DNA of 64,000 nucleotides from JALYXI01 sp963795835 (GTDB taxonomy: Bacteria > Acidobacteriota > Terriglobia > Bryobacterales > Bryobacteraceae). Numbering within the stretch: position 1 is the first letter of the stretch; each line of letters begins with the position of its first letter. Where the stretch lies: assembly GCA_963795835.1 (NCBI GenBank), contig CAWCJC010000001.1, positions 62,001 to 126,000 on the forward strand, read 5' to 3'. The position numbers and the translations under genes are program-made. Below, piece after piece: positions 26,997 to 35,746 of the stretch. The notes below the pieces were generated by a model. The model was not told the DNA's origin, ran no database searches, and saw only the letters and a program-made list of their open reading frames with translations.

Positions 26997-27812
26997 ATGA
27001 CGATGCCCCGCCTCACCTTTACGGGGATTGTGGATATTCTCGCCGTGGCGTTCCTGATCTACGAACTGCTCCTGATTGTGCGGGGTACGCGAGCTGCGCA
27101 CATTCTTGCCGGCATCGGAACCCTTGCTCTTATCTACGCCGTTGCCCTTTTTGCGCGGCTGGAGGCGTTGCGGTCGCTGCTTGCGTTTCTGGTTCCCTAC
27201 TTTCCCATCGCGGCCATCATTCTTTTTCAATCCGAAATTCGCCGCACGCTCGCGCGCCTTGGCCGACGGAACCTATTTGGTGGCGGCTTCCGGCGTCCTG
27301 AATCCACTGACGAGATCATTCTCGCGATGAAGATCATGTCTCAGGAACGTTGTGGAGCCCTCATCATCCTGGAACGCGATATCGGCCTTCGCACTTTCAT
27401 CGAAAGCGGAGTGCGTCTTGACGCTGAAATTTCGCGCGATTTGCTCCTCTCGATTTTCATGCCCGGAACCGCGCTTCACGATGGCGCCGTCATCATTCGG
27501 AAGGACCGCATCAGCGCCGCCGCGTGCTTTTTGCCCCTTAGTACGAATCCTTCCAGCTCGGGCAAACTCGGCACGCGCCATCGGGCATCGCTCGGGATCA
27601 CGGAAGAGACGGATTGCCTTTCGCTGATCGTGAGCGAGGAGACCGGTTGGATGTCCATCGCGCGGTTTGGCGAGATTGAGCGGAATCTCACCGCGGAACA
27701 GTTGGACGACAGGATTAGCCAACATTTCGGCGTCGGACGGTACAAGTCGGAGCGTTCCCAGGGCCCGGTCTCGCGGCCCGCCGAAGCTGATAGGGAGGTG
27801 TTCCACGAATGA
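26997..27812 (+). CDS. cdaA: diadenylate cyclase CdaA
   Basis: Membrane-bound diadenylate cyclase, making the second messenger c-di-AMP from two ATP. Three hydrophobic helices occupy residues 8-80, followed by the DAC catalytic domain. The catalytic motifs are intact: LHDGAVIIR (DGA, about residue 160) and GTRHRASLGITEETD (RHR, about residue 195). Start ATG 26997, with a second ATG two codons later. The stop overlaps the cdaR start (ATGA), and glmM follows. This cdaA-cdaR-glmM order is the conserved module in Firmicutes and other phyla, where CdaR and GlmM regulate the cyclase. Confidence 0.95.
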   Translation: MTMPRLTFTGIVDILAVAFLIYELLLIVRGTRAAHILAGIGTLALIYAVALFARLEALRSLLAFLVPYFPIAAIILFQSEIRRTLARLGRRNLFGGGFRRPESTDEIILAMKIMSQERCGALIILERDIGLRTFIESGVRLDAEISRDLLLSIFMPGTALHDGAVIIRKDRISAAACFLPLSTNPSSSGKLGTRHRASLGITEETDCLSLIVSEETGWMSIARFGEIERNLTAEQLDDRISQHFGVGRYKSERSQGPVSRPAEADREVFHE

Positions 27813-28210
27813 CGGCCCAATCTGTTGGGCGTTGGCTCATCAAGAACCCCGGGTGGCGGCTGCTCTCCCTCCTATTGGCAGTCTTAATTTGGATGAATGT
27901 CGCGACGGAACCCGAGATGTCGACTTTCGTCAGCGCACCCATACAGTTCAAAGATCCGCCCGATAGCCTGGACGTGGTCACGCTGGGGGAAACGGTGCAA
28001 CTCGAAACACGCGGATCTTCGGGTGACTTACATGATCTGGCGAATACGCGCCCCGTCATCACGCTGGATTTCAGTGAAGTCCGCCAGCCGGGGGAACGAA
28101 GCTTTATGATCACCCGAAACGAAGTAAAGCTCCCTCGTGGCGTGGAGTTGATTCGGGCGATTCCTCCGAAAGTCCACTTCCGTTTTGTCCAACACGCGGC
28201 ACCGCGCTAG
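27809..28210 (+). CDS. cdaR: YbbR-domain CdaR-like regulator of CdaA
   Basis: A 133-residue protein with one N-terminal transmembrane helix (WRLLSLLLAVLIWMNVA, residues ~16-32) and a single extracytoplasmic YbbR domain (FKDPPDSLDVVTLGETVQLE, ITLDFSEVRQPGERSF). Firmicute CdaR proteins carry several YbbR repeats, so this is a minimal version. By position, overlapping cdaA and preceding glmM, it is expected to bind CdaA from outside and tune c-di-AMP output. That role is inferred from the conserved gene order. Confidence 0.85.
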   Translation: MTAQSVGRWLIKNPGWRLLSLLLAVLIWMNVATEPEMSTFVSAPIQFKDPPDSLDVVTLGETVQLETRGSSGDLHDLANTRPVITLDFSEVRQPGERSFMITRNEVKLPRGVELIRAIPPKVHFRFVQHAAPR

Positions 28211-28231
28211 CTGCCACAATAGGTCTGAACA

Positions 28232-29571
28232 ATGGGAAAACAGCTATTTGGAACGGACGGCATCCGGGGCGTTGCCGGCCAAGCTCCGCTTGACGAAAAC
28301 ACGGTCTACGCCTGCGGCTTGGCACTTGGCCGCGGATCTAAATCTGCACGGCGCCGAGCCTGAAGTGGTAATCGGCATGGATACGCGTGAATCCGGCCCT
28401 CGTATTGCGGGCTGGCTAGCAGGGGGATTGGCGTCAGAGGGAATCCGGTGCCGTTTTGCCGGGGTGATTACTACACCGGGGGTGGCGTACCTCACCAAGA
28501 CGACTCCCTTTGCGGCGGGCGTGATGATCTCCGCATCCCACAACCCGTTCGAGGACAACGGAATCAAAATCTTCGGCACAACGGGCTATAAGCTGCCCGA
28601 CGACGAAGAACATCTGGTGGAGGAGGAGATCTTCCGGCTTCTGGAAACGAAGTTCGCGCCAAAAAGCCTCGCCTTGACCGAAGACGCCTCCCTGCGGCAG
28701 CTCTATCTGGAGTACCTGCTTTCCACGGTCAGCGCGCCACTCGGCGGAATGCGGCTTGTGCTCGACTGTGGGAACGGCGCGGCTTCCGCGCTGGCGCCTG
28801 AGTTGTTTGAGCGCGCCGGGGCAGCCGTGACCTCCATAAACTGCTCGCCCGACGGACGGAACATCAACAAAGACTGTGGCGCGCTGCACGTCTCGAAGCT
28901 TCGCGAAACGGTAATGGCGGGTGGCTTCGCTGCCGGTGTTGCGTTCGATGGCGATGCGGACCGCGCGATCCTGATTTCCGGTTCAGGGCAGGATTATCGA
29001 TGGCGATCATGTCCTCCTGATCGCCGCCCGCGCTCTGCAACAGCAGGGCACTCTGCGCGGTGATACGGTTGTGTCCACCGTGATGTCCAACCTGGGGCTC
29101 GAACGCGCGCTGGACGCTCTGAAGATTCGCATGCTCCGGACGCCGGTGGGAGACAAGTACGTGCTCGAAGAGATGATCCGGCGCGATGCCTCGCTTGGAG
29201 GCGAGCAATCCGGACATGTGATCTTTCGCGAGTTTTCGACTACAGGCGACGGCATGCTCACTGCCTTGCGCGTTCTCGAAATCGCGCAATCAGCGGGCAG
29301 TTCGCTCGATCAACTGAGTGCCGACCTGACCATCTATCCGCAGATTCTGACGAATATTCGCGTGAAGCAGCGCAAGCCTCTGGAGCAACTTCCTGCCGTG
29401 CAAAAGGTGATTGCCGAATCCGAACATGCTCTCGATGGGTCCGGCCGCGTCCTGGTCCGCTTCTCGGGGACGGAGCCGCTCGCGCGCGTCATGGTAGAAG
29501 GCCCGGATCAGGCCACAGTCGAACTACACGCAAACCGGATAGCGGACGCGATCCGTGAGGAGCTTGCCTGA
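28232..29571 (+). CDS. glmM: phosphoglucosamine mutase (two +1 frame breaks)
   Basis: GlmM interconverts glucosamine 6- and 1-phosphate on the way to UDP-N-acetylglucosamine. From ATG 28232 the protein begins KQLFGTDGIRGVAG. It then continues in a second frame with LNLHGAEPEVVIGMDTRES, the active-site SASHNPFEDNGIK (phospho-Ser about residue 100) and the metal-binding FDGDADRAI. In a third frame follow GGEQSGHVI, GDGMLTALRV and the phosphate-binding RFSGTEPLARVMVEG. The breaks are at 28331-28335 and at the G run 28986-28988. Removing one base at each gives 1338 bases, 445 residues, the normal GlmM length. As glmM is usually essential, artefacts are more likely than decay. Confidence 0.92.
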
Positions 29572-30194
29572 TGCCTGCCTTTCTCCTGCTGTTTCTCTTT
29601 CTTGCGCAGGTTCCCACCAATCGCCCCAAGCTGCCCAATGAAGAATGGGTGAACCTGTTTAACGGCCGCGATCTCACTGGATGGAACGCTGTGGGCCAGG
29701 AAAAATGGACCGTGGACAACGGTGTGATTCACGGCCAAGCGATCACCAAAGAGTACGGCTATCTGCAAACAGAGAAGCCGTACAAAGACTTCCACCTATC
29801 CCTCCGATTCAAGTGCGTCGGCGACGGGAACAGCGGGGTGTTCTTCCATACTGCCTTCAAGGCCGGAACCGCCGACGTGTCCCAAGGCCTGCAATTTGAA
29901 ATTGACCCCACGCTCGCGCACCACACAGGCGGTATTTATGGCGATGGGCGGCAATGGATCGTTTGGCCTTCGCCGGAGTTCGAATACGTGATCCATGTCG
30001 ACGACTGGAACGATTATCTACTGAAAGTAGAAGGCAACCACTACATCGCCAGACTCAACGGCGTGGTTGTAGTCGATTTCACCGATCCCGCGCCGCGCTC
30101 GAAAGACGGAACCATCGCTCTGCAGCTTCATGCCGGCGGAAAAGGCGACATGTTGTTCAAGGAGATTTATCTGCGCGACCTCTCGCGCCGCTAG
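29571..30194 (+). CDS. DUF1080 (3-keto-disaccharide hydrolase-like) secreted protein
   Basis: A 207-residue protein with a short signal peptide (MPAFLLLFLFLAQVP) and one DUF1080 domain of concanavalin-like fold: NEEWVNLFNGRDLTGWN, KWTVDNGVIHGQ, GYLQTEKPYKDFHLSLRFK, GNSGVFFHT, and WNDYLLKVEGNHYIARLNGV. Several DUF1080 proteins act on 3-keto sugars or bind polysaccharides; the substrate here is unknown. Its ATG overlaps the glmM stop (TGATG) and its stop overlaps the next start (TAGTG), so it sits in the same coupled run as glmM. Confidence 0.82.
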   Translation: MPAFLLLFLFLAQVPTNRPKLPNEEWVNLFNGRDLTGWNAVGQEKWTVDNGVIHGQAITKEYGYLQTEKPYKDFHLSLRFKCVGDGNSGVFFHTAFKAGTADVSQGLQFEIDPTLAHHTGGIYGDGRQWIVWPSPEFEYVIHVDDWNDYLLKVEGNHYIARLNGVVVVDFTDPAPRSKDGTIALQLHAGGKGDMLFKEIYLRDLSRR

Positions 30195-31075
30195 TGCTGC
30201 TTTACTATTGCGATCATCAGCCTCTCCCGCTACCTACCGGGCACAAGTTCCCGATTGAGAAGTACCGGATGCTGCGGGATTTGCTGGCGCAAGATTCTGT
30301 CTTTGAATTCGCACCTGCCCCGCTGGCCTGTTCTGAAGAGATCGAGCTCGCCCATGATCCCGCCTATGTTCGCGGTGTGATCGATGGGTCACTTCCCCTG
30401 GCGGTATTTCGCCGAATCGGTTTTCCGTGGTCGCCCGAAATGGTGCGGCGAACTCTGTGTTCTGCCGGTGGGACGCTCGCCGCCACCGAACAGGCTCTGG
30501 GGAGCGGATTTGGGGGAACGCTGGCGGGCGGAACCCACCATGCCGCTTACGCCGAGGGTTCCGGCTTCTGCGTGTTCAACGATATTGCGATCGCGATTCG
30601 AAAGCACCGGTTCCGCCGGGCGGCCGTAATCGACCTAGATGTTCATCAAGGCGATGGAACTGCCGCCATCTTCTCCGGTGACCCCTCCGTCTTCACCCTC
30701 TCCCTGCATGGCGCGGCGAACTTCCCCTTTCGCAAGCAGCAGAGTTCGCTCGATATTCCACTGCCGGATGGAACTGGTGATAGCGGCTACATGGCGGCCC
30801 TGGAGGAGGCGCTACCCCGTGTCTGGAACTTCGCGCCGGAGATCATCTTCTTTCAGGCTGGAGTTGATGCGTTGGCGACCGACAAACTGGGCCGTCTGGC
30901 ACTCACTCCCATGGGTATGTCAGAACGAGACAGGCTGGTGTTCGAAGGCATCCATGGACGATCCATACCCGCTGTTCTCGTTCTCGGCGGCGGCTACTCG
31001 GATCCTATCGAGCGAACCGTGGAAGCTCACGCCAGCACTTTTCGTTTGGCCCGGGCAATTTTCGGCGACAATTAA
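30194..31075 (+). CDS. class IV-like histone deacetylase family protein
   Basis: A 293-residue zinc-dependent deacetylase of the arginase/HDAC fold. Visible motifs are GGTHHAAYAEGSGFCVFND with the His pair and the metal-site helix, AVIDLDVHQGDGTA with the Asp and His zinc ligands, LSLHGAANFPF, IIFFQAGVDAL with the second Asp ligand, and VLVLGGGYS with the catalytic Tyr. The pattern is closest to HDAC11-like bacterial proteins rather than AcuC. Bacterial members may act on acetylated small molecules, polyamines or proteins; the substrate is not predictable. Start GTG 30194 (TAGTG overlap with the DUF1080 gene). Confidence 0.85.
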   Translation: MLLYYCDHQPLPLPTGHKFPIEKYRMLRDLLAQDSVFEFAPAPLACSEEIELAHDPAYVRGVIDGSLPLAVFRRIGFPWSPEMVRRTLCSAGGTLAATEQALGSGFGGTLAGGTHHAAYAEGSGFCVFNDIAIAIRKHRFRRAAVIDLDVHQGDGTAAIFSGDPSVFTLSLHGAANFPFRKQQSSLDIPLPDGTGDSGYMAALEEALPRVWNFAPEIIFFQAGVDALATDKLGRLALTPMGMSERDRLVFEGIHGRSIPAVLVLGGGYSDPIERTVEAHASTFRLARAIFGDN

Positions 31076-31078
31076 GGA

Positions 31079-31691
31079 ATGAGATACACCACATTTCTTC
31101 TGCCCGCACTTGATTTGCGGCTTATCGTTTGTAAGTTCCGCCGCTGAGGTGATTCCGGCCGGCACGCGCGTCGAAATTCGTGTAAACGATCGCATTCGAG
31201 TCAACAATGCCGATGGCCGTGTCTACACGGGCGTGGTCCAAAATGATGTGAACGATAACAATGGGAACCTGGTGATCAGCCGCGGCTCGAATGCCGAGCT
31301 GCTCGCGCGCCGGATCGGCAGTAACGATATGTCGATCGATCTCGATTCCATCACTGTCGGGGGCCGCCGTTATAGCGTAAATGCCAGCACGACTGTCGAT
31401 GGCAACAACAAGGAAGGGGTTGGCGCAAATAGGCGGACGGGCAAATATGTCGGAGGCGGTGCAGTATTAGGAACTTTATTGGGCGCAATTGCTGGCGGCG
31501 GACGGGGCGCGGCAATTGGAGCGGCTTCGGGTGCAGCGGTAGGTGCGGGAACGCAGACACTAACGCGCGGGCGCAGGATCGATATCCCGGCTGAATCCGT
31601 GCTGTCGTTCCGTTTGGATCGCGAGTTGGTGGTGTCCGAACGCGACGCCGGGCACGATCGTAATGGCGGCCATTATCACGATCGCTACTAG
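31079..31691 (+). CDS. exported glycine-zipper protein (one +1 frame break in the signal peptide)
   Basis: From ATG 31079 the first ten codons (MRYTTFLL) lead by a +1 break at the C run 31103-31105 into the main frame, giving a signal peptide that ends SFVSSAAE. Removing one base gives 612 bases (203 residues). The mature protein starts with a beta-rich region (PAGTRVEIRVNDRIRV, YTGVVQNDV). It then has a Gly/Ala-rich stretch (about 110-145: GGGAVLGTLLGAIAGGGRGA) typical of glycine-zipper segments that insert in or span membranes. Function unknown; similar proteins occur in acidobacterial genomes. Confidence 0.65.
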
Positions 31692-31720
31692 GCATTAGTG
31701 CACATGCTAAAATCCACCGT

Positions 31721-32425
31721 GTGCTGGGGCAGGCGGTTGCAGGAGTTCTTAGCGGCGCCGCCGCGTTCATGACTTACGCAGTTCGCGCTCCGTCCTCCTC
31801 CTTGTTCGGACCGTCGGTCTATCGTGGACCACTCGATCGTCCTTCGATCGCGCTTACCTTTGACGACGGGCCGAGCGAGCGAACACCGGAAATTGTGTCT
31901 CTTCTTCAGCTCTATGGCATTCCCGCCACCTTCTTTCAGTGCGGTGCCAACATCCGGCGCCTTCCTGAGATCGCGCGCCACGTTGCCCGGGAAGGCCATG
32001 AGATCGGGAATCATTCCGATCTTCATCCCAATTTCTGCTTCCACTCGCGCAGCGGCATCGTTGCGGATTTCAAGCTCGCGCAGCTTACCATCGAAGATCA
32101 GGTGGGTGTGTCTCCTTCGTTGATGAGAGCGCCGTTCGGCGTTCGCTGGTTCGGATTTCGAGAAGCGCAGCGGGAGCTGAATCTTCTGGGAGTGATGTGG
32201 ACGGTGATGGGCAATGACTGGAAGCTGAATGCTCCGGCAATTTCGAACCGGTTGCTGCGGGGGGCCTGCAACGGAGCCATTTTTTGCCTGCATGACGGTC
32301 GCGAACTGGAACCGTGCAAGCCGGCGTCCGCCACTGCTGAAGCCCTGCGCATTGCTATTCCGATTTTGCTCAAACGAGGATACCGGTTTCACACTGTATC
32401 CAACCTCCTATGCCCGAAGAACTAA
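31721..32425 (+). CDS. NodB-type polysaccharide deacetylase
   Basis: A 234-residue carbohydrate esterase of family CE4 (NodB homology domain), which removes N-acetyl groups from chitin-like or peptidoglycan sugars. Motif 1 is ALTFDDGPSERT (residues ~45-56) with the catalytic and metal Asp, motif 2 is GHEIGNHSDLHP with the two His ligands, motif 3 includes MRAPFGVRW, and the C-terminal motif FCLHDG carries the last His. The N-terminal 25 residues are hydrophobic (a signal anchor is possible). Start GTG 31721. The last 16 bases overlap the acyl-carrier gene, and the KAS gene follows, the same three families as NodB/NodF/NodE. Confidence 0.85.
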   Translation: MLGQAVAGVLSGAAAFMTYAVRAPSSSLFGPSVYRGPLDRPSIALTFDDGPSERTPEIVSLLQLYGIPATFFQCGANIRRLPEIARHVAREGHEIGNHSDLHPNFCFHSRSGIVADFKLAQLTIEDQVGVSPSLMRAPFGVRWFGFREAQRELNLLGVMWTVMGNDWKLNAPAISNRLLRGACNGAIFCLHDGRELEPCKPASATAEALRIAIPILLKRGYRFHTVSNLLCPKN

Positions 32426-32670
32426 CCGGCCGCATCATCGCGACTATCGCGCAAGCCCAGCGCATCCCAAAAGAAAAGGTCACTCTGGATAGCTCTTTTG
32501 AAGAGCTTGGAATCGATTCCATGGACGGCGTCAACATTCTGTTTGCTCTCGAAAACGAGTTTGACATCACGATTCCCGACGAGGCCGCCAAGCAGATTCG
32601 TTCCATTCGAGAGATGGTGGAGGGCGTCCGTAAGTTGGTTGCCGAGAAGGAAGGGGAACAGCCGGCTTGA
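32410..32670 (+). CDS. acyl carrier protein
   Basis: An 86-residue acidic helical protein with the phosphopantetheine site GIDSMDGVNILFALE (Ser about residue 37) in a standard ACP context (LDSSFEELGIDSMD, FDITIPDEAAKQIRSI). It carries growing acyl chains as a thioester. Its start overlaps the deacetylase end by 16 bases and its stop overlaps the ketoacyl-synthase start (TTGA), so it is dedicated to this cluster rather than the housekeeping fatty-acid ACP. The neighbouring synthase is the likely partner. Confidence 0.9.
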   Translation: MPEELTGRIIATIAQAQRIPKEKVTLDSSFEELGIDSMDGVNILFALENEFDITIPDEAAKQIRSIREMVEGVRKLVAEKEGEQPA

Positions 32671-33869
32671 ACCGGCGCGTTGCGATCACCGGGGTCGGAA
32701 CTATCTGCGGCATCGGGCGGGACTGGGCGGGTTTTCGCCAAAGCTTGATAGAGGGGAGATCCGGGATCGGGCCAATCCGATCAATGGACTTGCGTGAAAT
32801 CCGCTTCCGCAACGGGGCGGAAGTTGCCGATTATACGTCTTCGGATTTCTTCCAGGCGCGCGAGGCGGACTTTCTGGATCGTTTCGCGCAATTTGCGGTC
32901 ATCGCGGCGCGTGAGGCGGTGCAGCAGGCGGGGATTGAGTGGAATCCGGAACTAAGAGAGAACACCGCAATCGTGACCGGCTCCTGTGTGGGCGGCCAAT
33001 CGAGCGAGGACGCCAGCTTTTGGGACGTTTACCATCTGAACCGCACCCGGGTACATCCATTAACCATCCCGCGCATTATGGCGAATGCAGGCGCAAGCCA
33101 AATCTCGATGGCCTTCGGCGTGACGGGTCCCGCCTACACGGTCGCGACAGCCTGTTCCTCCTCGTCGCATGCGCTTGGCCAGGCGTTTCAGATGGTTCGC
33201 TCGGGTGCGGTGGAAATGGCGATCTCCGGCGGGAGCGAGGCACCGTTCAGCTACGGAATACTCAAGGGTTGGGAGGCGATGCGGGTGGTCTCGCAAGATA
33301 CTTGCCGGCCCTTCTCCCGCGACCGCAGTGGCATGATCCTGGGCGAAGGCGCTGCGATGATGGTATTGGAACCGTTGGATGTGGCGCTGGCCCGGGGGGC
33401 GAAAGTACTCGGCGAGATTTGCGGCTTTGGGATGTCGAGCGACGCGAACCACATTACACAACCTTCTGCCGATGGAGCCGCACGGGCCATGCGAATGGCG
33501 CTACGCGATGGAGGGCTGCGTCCGGAACAGATTGGTTATGTCAACGCGCACGGAACAGGGACGCAGGCGAACGACATCGCCGAAACATTTGCGATCCGCT
33601 CCGTTTTGGGTGATCGCGTTCCGGTAAGTTCCACCAAGTCGATGCACGGACATGCTTTGGGCGCGGCCGGCGCTCTGGAAGCGGCCGCTACCGTGATGGC
33701 ACTTCAGGAGGGCGTTATGCCTCCTACTGCCAATTTCCGCGAACGGGATCCGGAGTGCGATCTCGATATAATCGCCAATGTGGCCCGCAAGGCGGATGCG
33801 GAATACGCCCTCTCGAACTCTTTCGCGTTCGGCGGGTTGAACGCGGTGCTGGCTTTCCGCAAATATTAA
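32667..33869 (+). CDS. beta-ketoacyl-ACP synthase (KAS II / NodE-like)
   Basis: A 400-residue condensing enzyme that extends acyl-ACP by two carbons. The Cys-His-His triad is intact: TACSSSSHALGQA (Cys about residue 162), NAHGTGTQANDIAE (first His) and STKSMHGHALGAAGALE (Lys and second His). The C-terminal SNSFAFGGLNAVLAF is standard. The family is KAS II (FabF), with NodE-type proteins as close relatives. It begins with TTG 32667 inside the end of the ACP gene and its stop overlaps the Rieske ATG (TAATG). Whether it makes a special fatty acid or serves general lipid synthesis cannot be told from sequence. Confidence 0.9.
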   Translation: MNRRVAITGVGTICGIGRDWAGFRQSLIEGRSGIGPIRSMDLREIRFRNGAEVADYTSSDFFQAREADFLDRFAQFAVIAAREAVQQAGIEWNPELRENTAIVTGSCVGGQSSEDASFWDVYHLNRTRVHPLTIPRIMANAGASQISMAFGVTGPAYTVATACSSSSHALGQAFQMVRSGAVEMAISGGSEAPFSYGILKGWEAMRVVSQDTCRPFSRDRSGMILGEGAAMMVLEPLDVALARGAKVLGEICGFGMSSDANHITQPSADGAARAMRMALRDGGLRPEQIGYVNAHGTGTQANDIAETFAIRSVLGDRVPVSSTKSMHGHALGAAGALEAAATVMALQEGVMPPTANFRERDPECDLDIIANVARKADAEYALSNSFAFGGLNAVLAFRKY

Positions 33870-34348
33870 TGTCAGACCTCACTCGCAGGCGATTCTATCT
33901 GAGTTTCATTTACGGGCTGGGCGGCCTGATTGGGGTGGGATTGGCCGTTCCCGCCGCGCTGTATCTATTTCTACCGCCAAAGCTGAGACGCAATGACGAT
34001 TGGGTCGATGTGGCCGCTGTAGATTCGCTGCCGCTCAATACTCCGCACGAAGTGTTCTATCACCAGAAACGCACCGACGGCTGGAAAACTCTGGATGAAA
34101 AGCGCACTGCCTGGATCGTAAAAGACCAGAGCAGCAAGATCACGGCGTTCGGGCCGCAATGCACACATTTGGGCTGCGCCTACCATTGGGAACAGGAGGC
34201 CAGGCAATTTCTATGCCCCTGTCACACCTCGATTTTCTCGATTGAGGGCAAAGTAATTACCGGTCCCGCGCCGCGGCCACTGGATCAATTCGATACGAGG
34301 GTGGAAAAAGGCAAGCTCTTGTTGGGAGCGCTTCGGGAATCGGCATGA
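33869..34348 (+). CDS. Rieske iron-sulfur protein of a bc-type complex
   Basis: The protein has a basic start (MSDLTRRRFYLS) and one membrane helix (about 13-33, GGLIGVGLAVPAALYLFL) followed by a Rieske domain. The 2Fe-2S ligands are in CTHLGCAYHW and CPCHTSIF, the pair of C-x-H boxes with the two extra disulfide cysteines, at about residues 98-125. It carries electrons from quinol to the cytochrome b/c subunit encoded next. Start ATG 33869 overlaps the KAS stop and the TGA overlaps the cytochrome b ATG. A twin-arginine type export is possible (TRRRF) but not certain. Confidence 0.92.
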   Translation: MSDLTRRRFYLSFIYGLGGLIGVGLAVPAALYLFLPPKLRRNDDWVDVAAVDSLPLNTPHEVFYHQKRTDGWKTLDEKRTAWIVKDQSSKITAFGPQCTHLGCAYHWEQEARQFLCPCHTSIFSIEGKVITGPAPRPLDQFDTRVEKGKLLLGALRESA

Positions 34349-35746
34349 GGGCGCTCAAAGACCGGGCGATCGCGTGGCTCGATCACCGGACGGGTGTCGA
34401 GACCTCAATTCGCAAGTTCCTCTACGAGGACATTCCAGCTTCGAGCGGCTGGCACCAGGTCTTTGGAAGCGTAGCGGTGTTCCTGTTTCTGGTGCAGGCC
34501 TTTACAGGTATTCTGCTGGCGTTCAATTACGCACCGACGCCAGGCGAAGCTTATAACAGCATGCGCTATATCCTGACCGAGGTCACGGCGGGGCGGCTCA
34601 TGCATGGTCTGCATCACTGGGGCGCGAGCATGATGATCGTGATCGTGGTGCTTCATATGCTGCAGGTGTTCCTGTTCGGTAGCTACAAGAAGCCGCGGGA
34701 GGCTACCTGGATTGTGGGCGTCGTGTTGCTGTTGCTGACGCTTTCCTATGGTCTTACCGGTTATCTGCTGCCTTGGGACAATCGTGCCTACTGGGGCACC
34801 GTAGTTGTGACGCAGATTGCGGCGGGCGTGCCGCTGGTTGGGCCGTATCTAAGCCGTTTGTTGGGGAGCACGGGTGATGTAGGCGTAGTGACTTTCGCGC
34901 GCTTTTATGCGGTGCATGTGCTGCTGCTTCCCCCGGCGACGGGGTTGTTGATCCTGGCTCACATTTACCTGGTGCGGAAGCATGGCGTGGCGCCCGTTCC
35001 GGGAGATCATGAGCTGCCCGCCAAGAAGTTTTATCCCCGGCAGGCGTTCATCGATACGCTGGCGGTATTTGGGGCGTTTGTCATCTTGTTTTTGCTCGCT
35101 ATTTTCGCCCGACTTCCATTGGAACGTCTGGCGGACCCGAGCGATGCAGTCTACATCCCGCGCCCCGAGTGGTACTACCTGTTCTTGTTTCAACTGCTCA
35201 AATTTTTCAACGGTCCCATGGAAGTCTTCGGTACTGTGATTCTTCCCGGACTCGCGGTGTTGGTGCTGATGCTCATCCCCTTTATCGACCGCTCGCCCTT
35301 GGTGCGCGTTTCGAAGCGGGTGATTGCCATGGCATGCATTGTGCTCGCCGGAGCCGCGTGGGGGAGTTTGACCCTTGCCGCCATGAAGAGCACACCGGCT
35401 TCAGGGCTGGCATCGAAGATCGACTACGCCGGCCCGGTAGACTGGATGCAATTGACGCCCGTGATGCTGGCCCGCGGAACGGACAAGACTGCTCCGGATT
35501 TTGTCGTAGCCGGAGCGAAGCTCTTTCAGAAGAAAGGGCTGCGCCGCTTGCCACATGGTGAACGGAGTTGGCGGCAAGCTCGGCCCTGCTCTAAATGGAC
35601 TCAGCAGCCGCCGCAGTGAAGAGTGGGTTCGGGAAAACTTCCTTCACCCGCAAAAGATTGCGCCCGGCACCATTATGCCTGCCTATCCATTTAGCGAGAC
35701 CGAGATGAAGAACATGCTCGGTTATTTGTTCACCATTCCAGAGTAA
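34345..35746 (+). CDS. cytochrome b fused to a C-terminal cytochrome c domain (one +1 frame break)
   Basis: The membrane core of a quinol oxidoreductase (bc or b6f type). About eight to nine helices carry the four heme-ligand His residues: GLHHWGASMMIVIVVLHML and RFYAVHVLLLPPATGLLILAH (first and last His each). The quinol-site motif PEWY is at about residue 275. After the last helix a single-heme cytochrome c domain follows, with CAACH and a Met ligand in TIMPAYPF, encoded partly in the next frame. The break is at the G run 35536-35538. Removing one base gives 1401 bases (467 codons). The ATG overlaps the Rieske stop (ATGA). The 3' end overlaps the transglutaminase gene by 25 bases. Confidence 0.9.

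Noticed and set aside
31721..33869. A rhizobial-type Nod-factor operon
   Set aside because: NodB, NodF and NodE families are present, but nodA and nodC homologs are not, and the host genome type is not rhizobial. Only the family resemblance is claimed.
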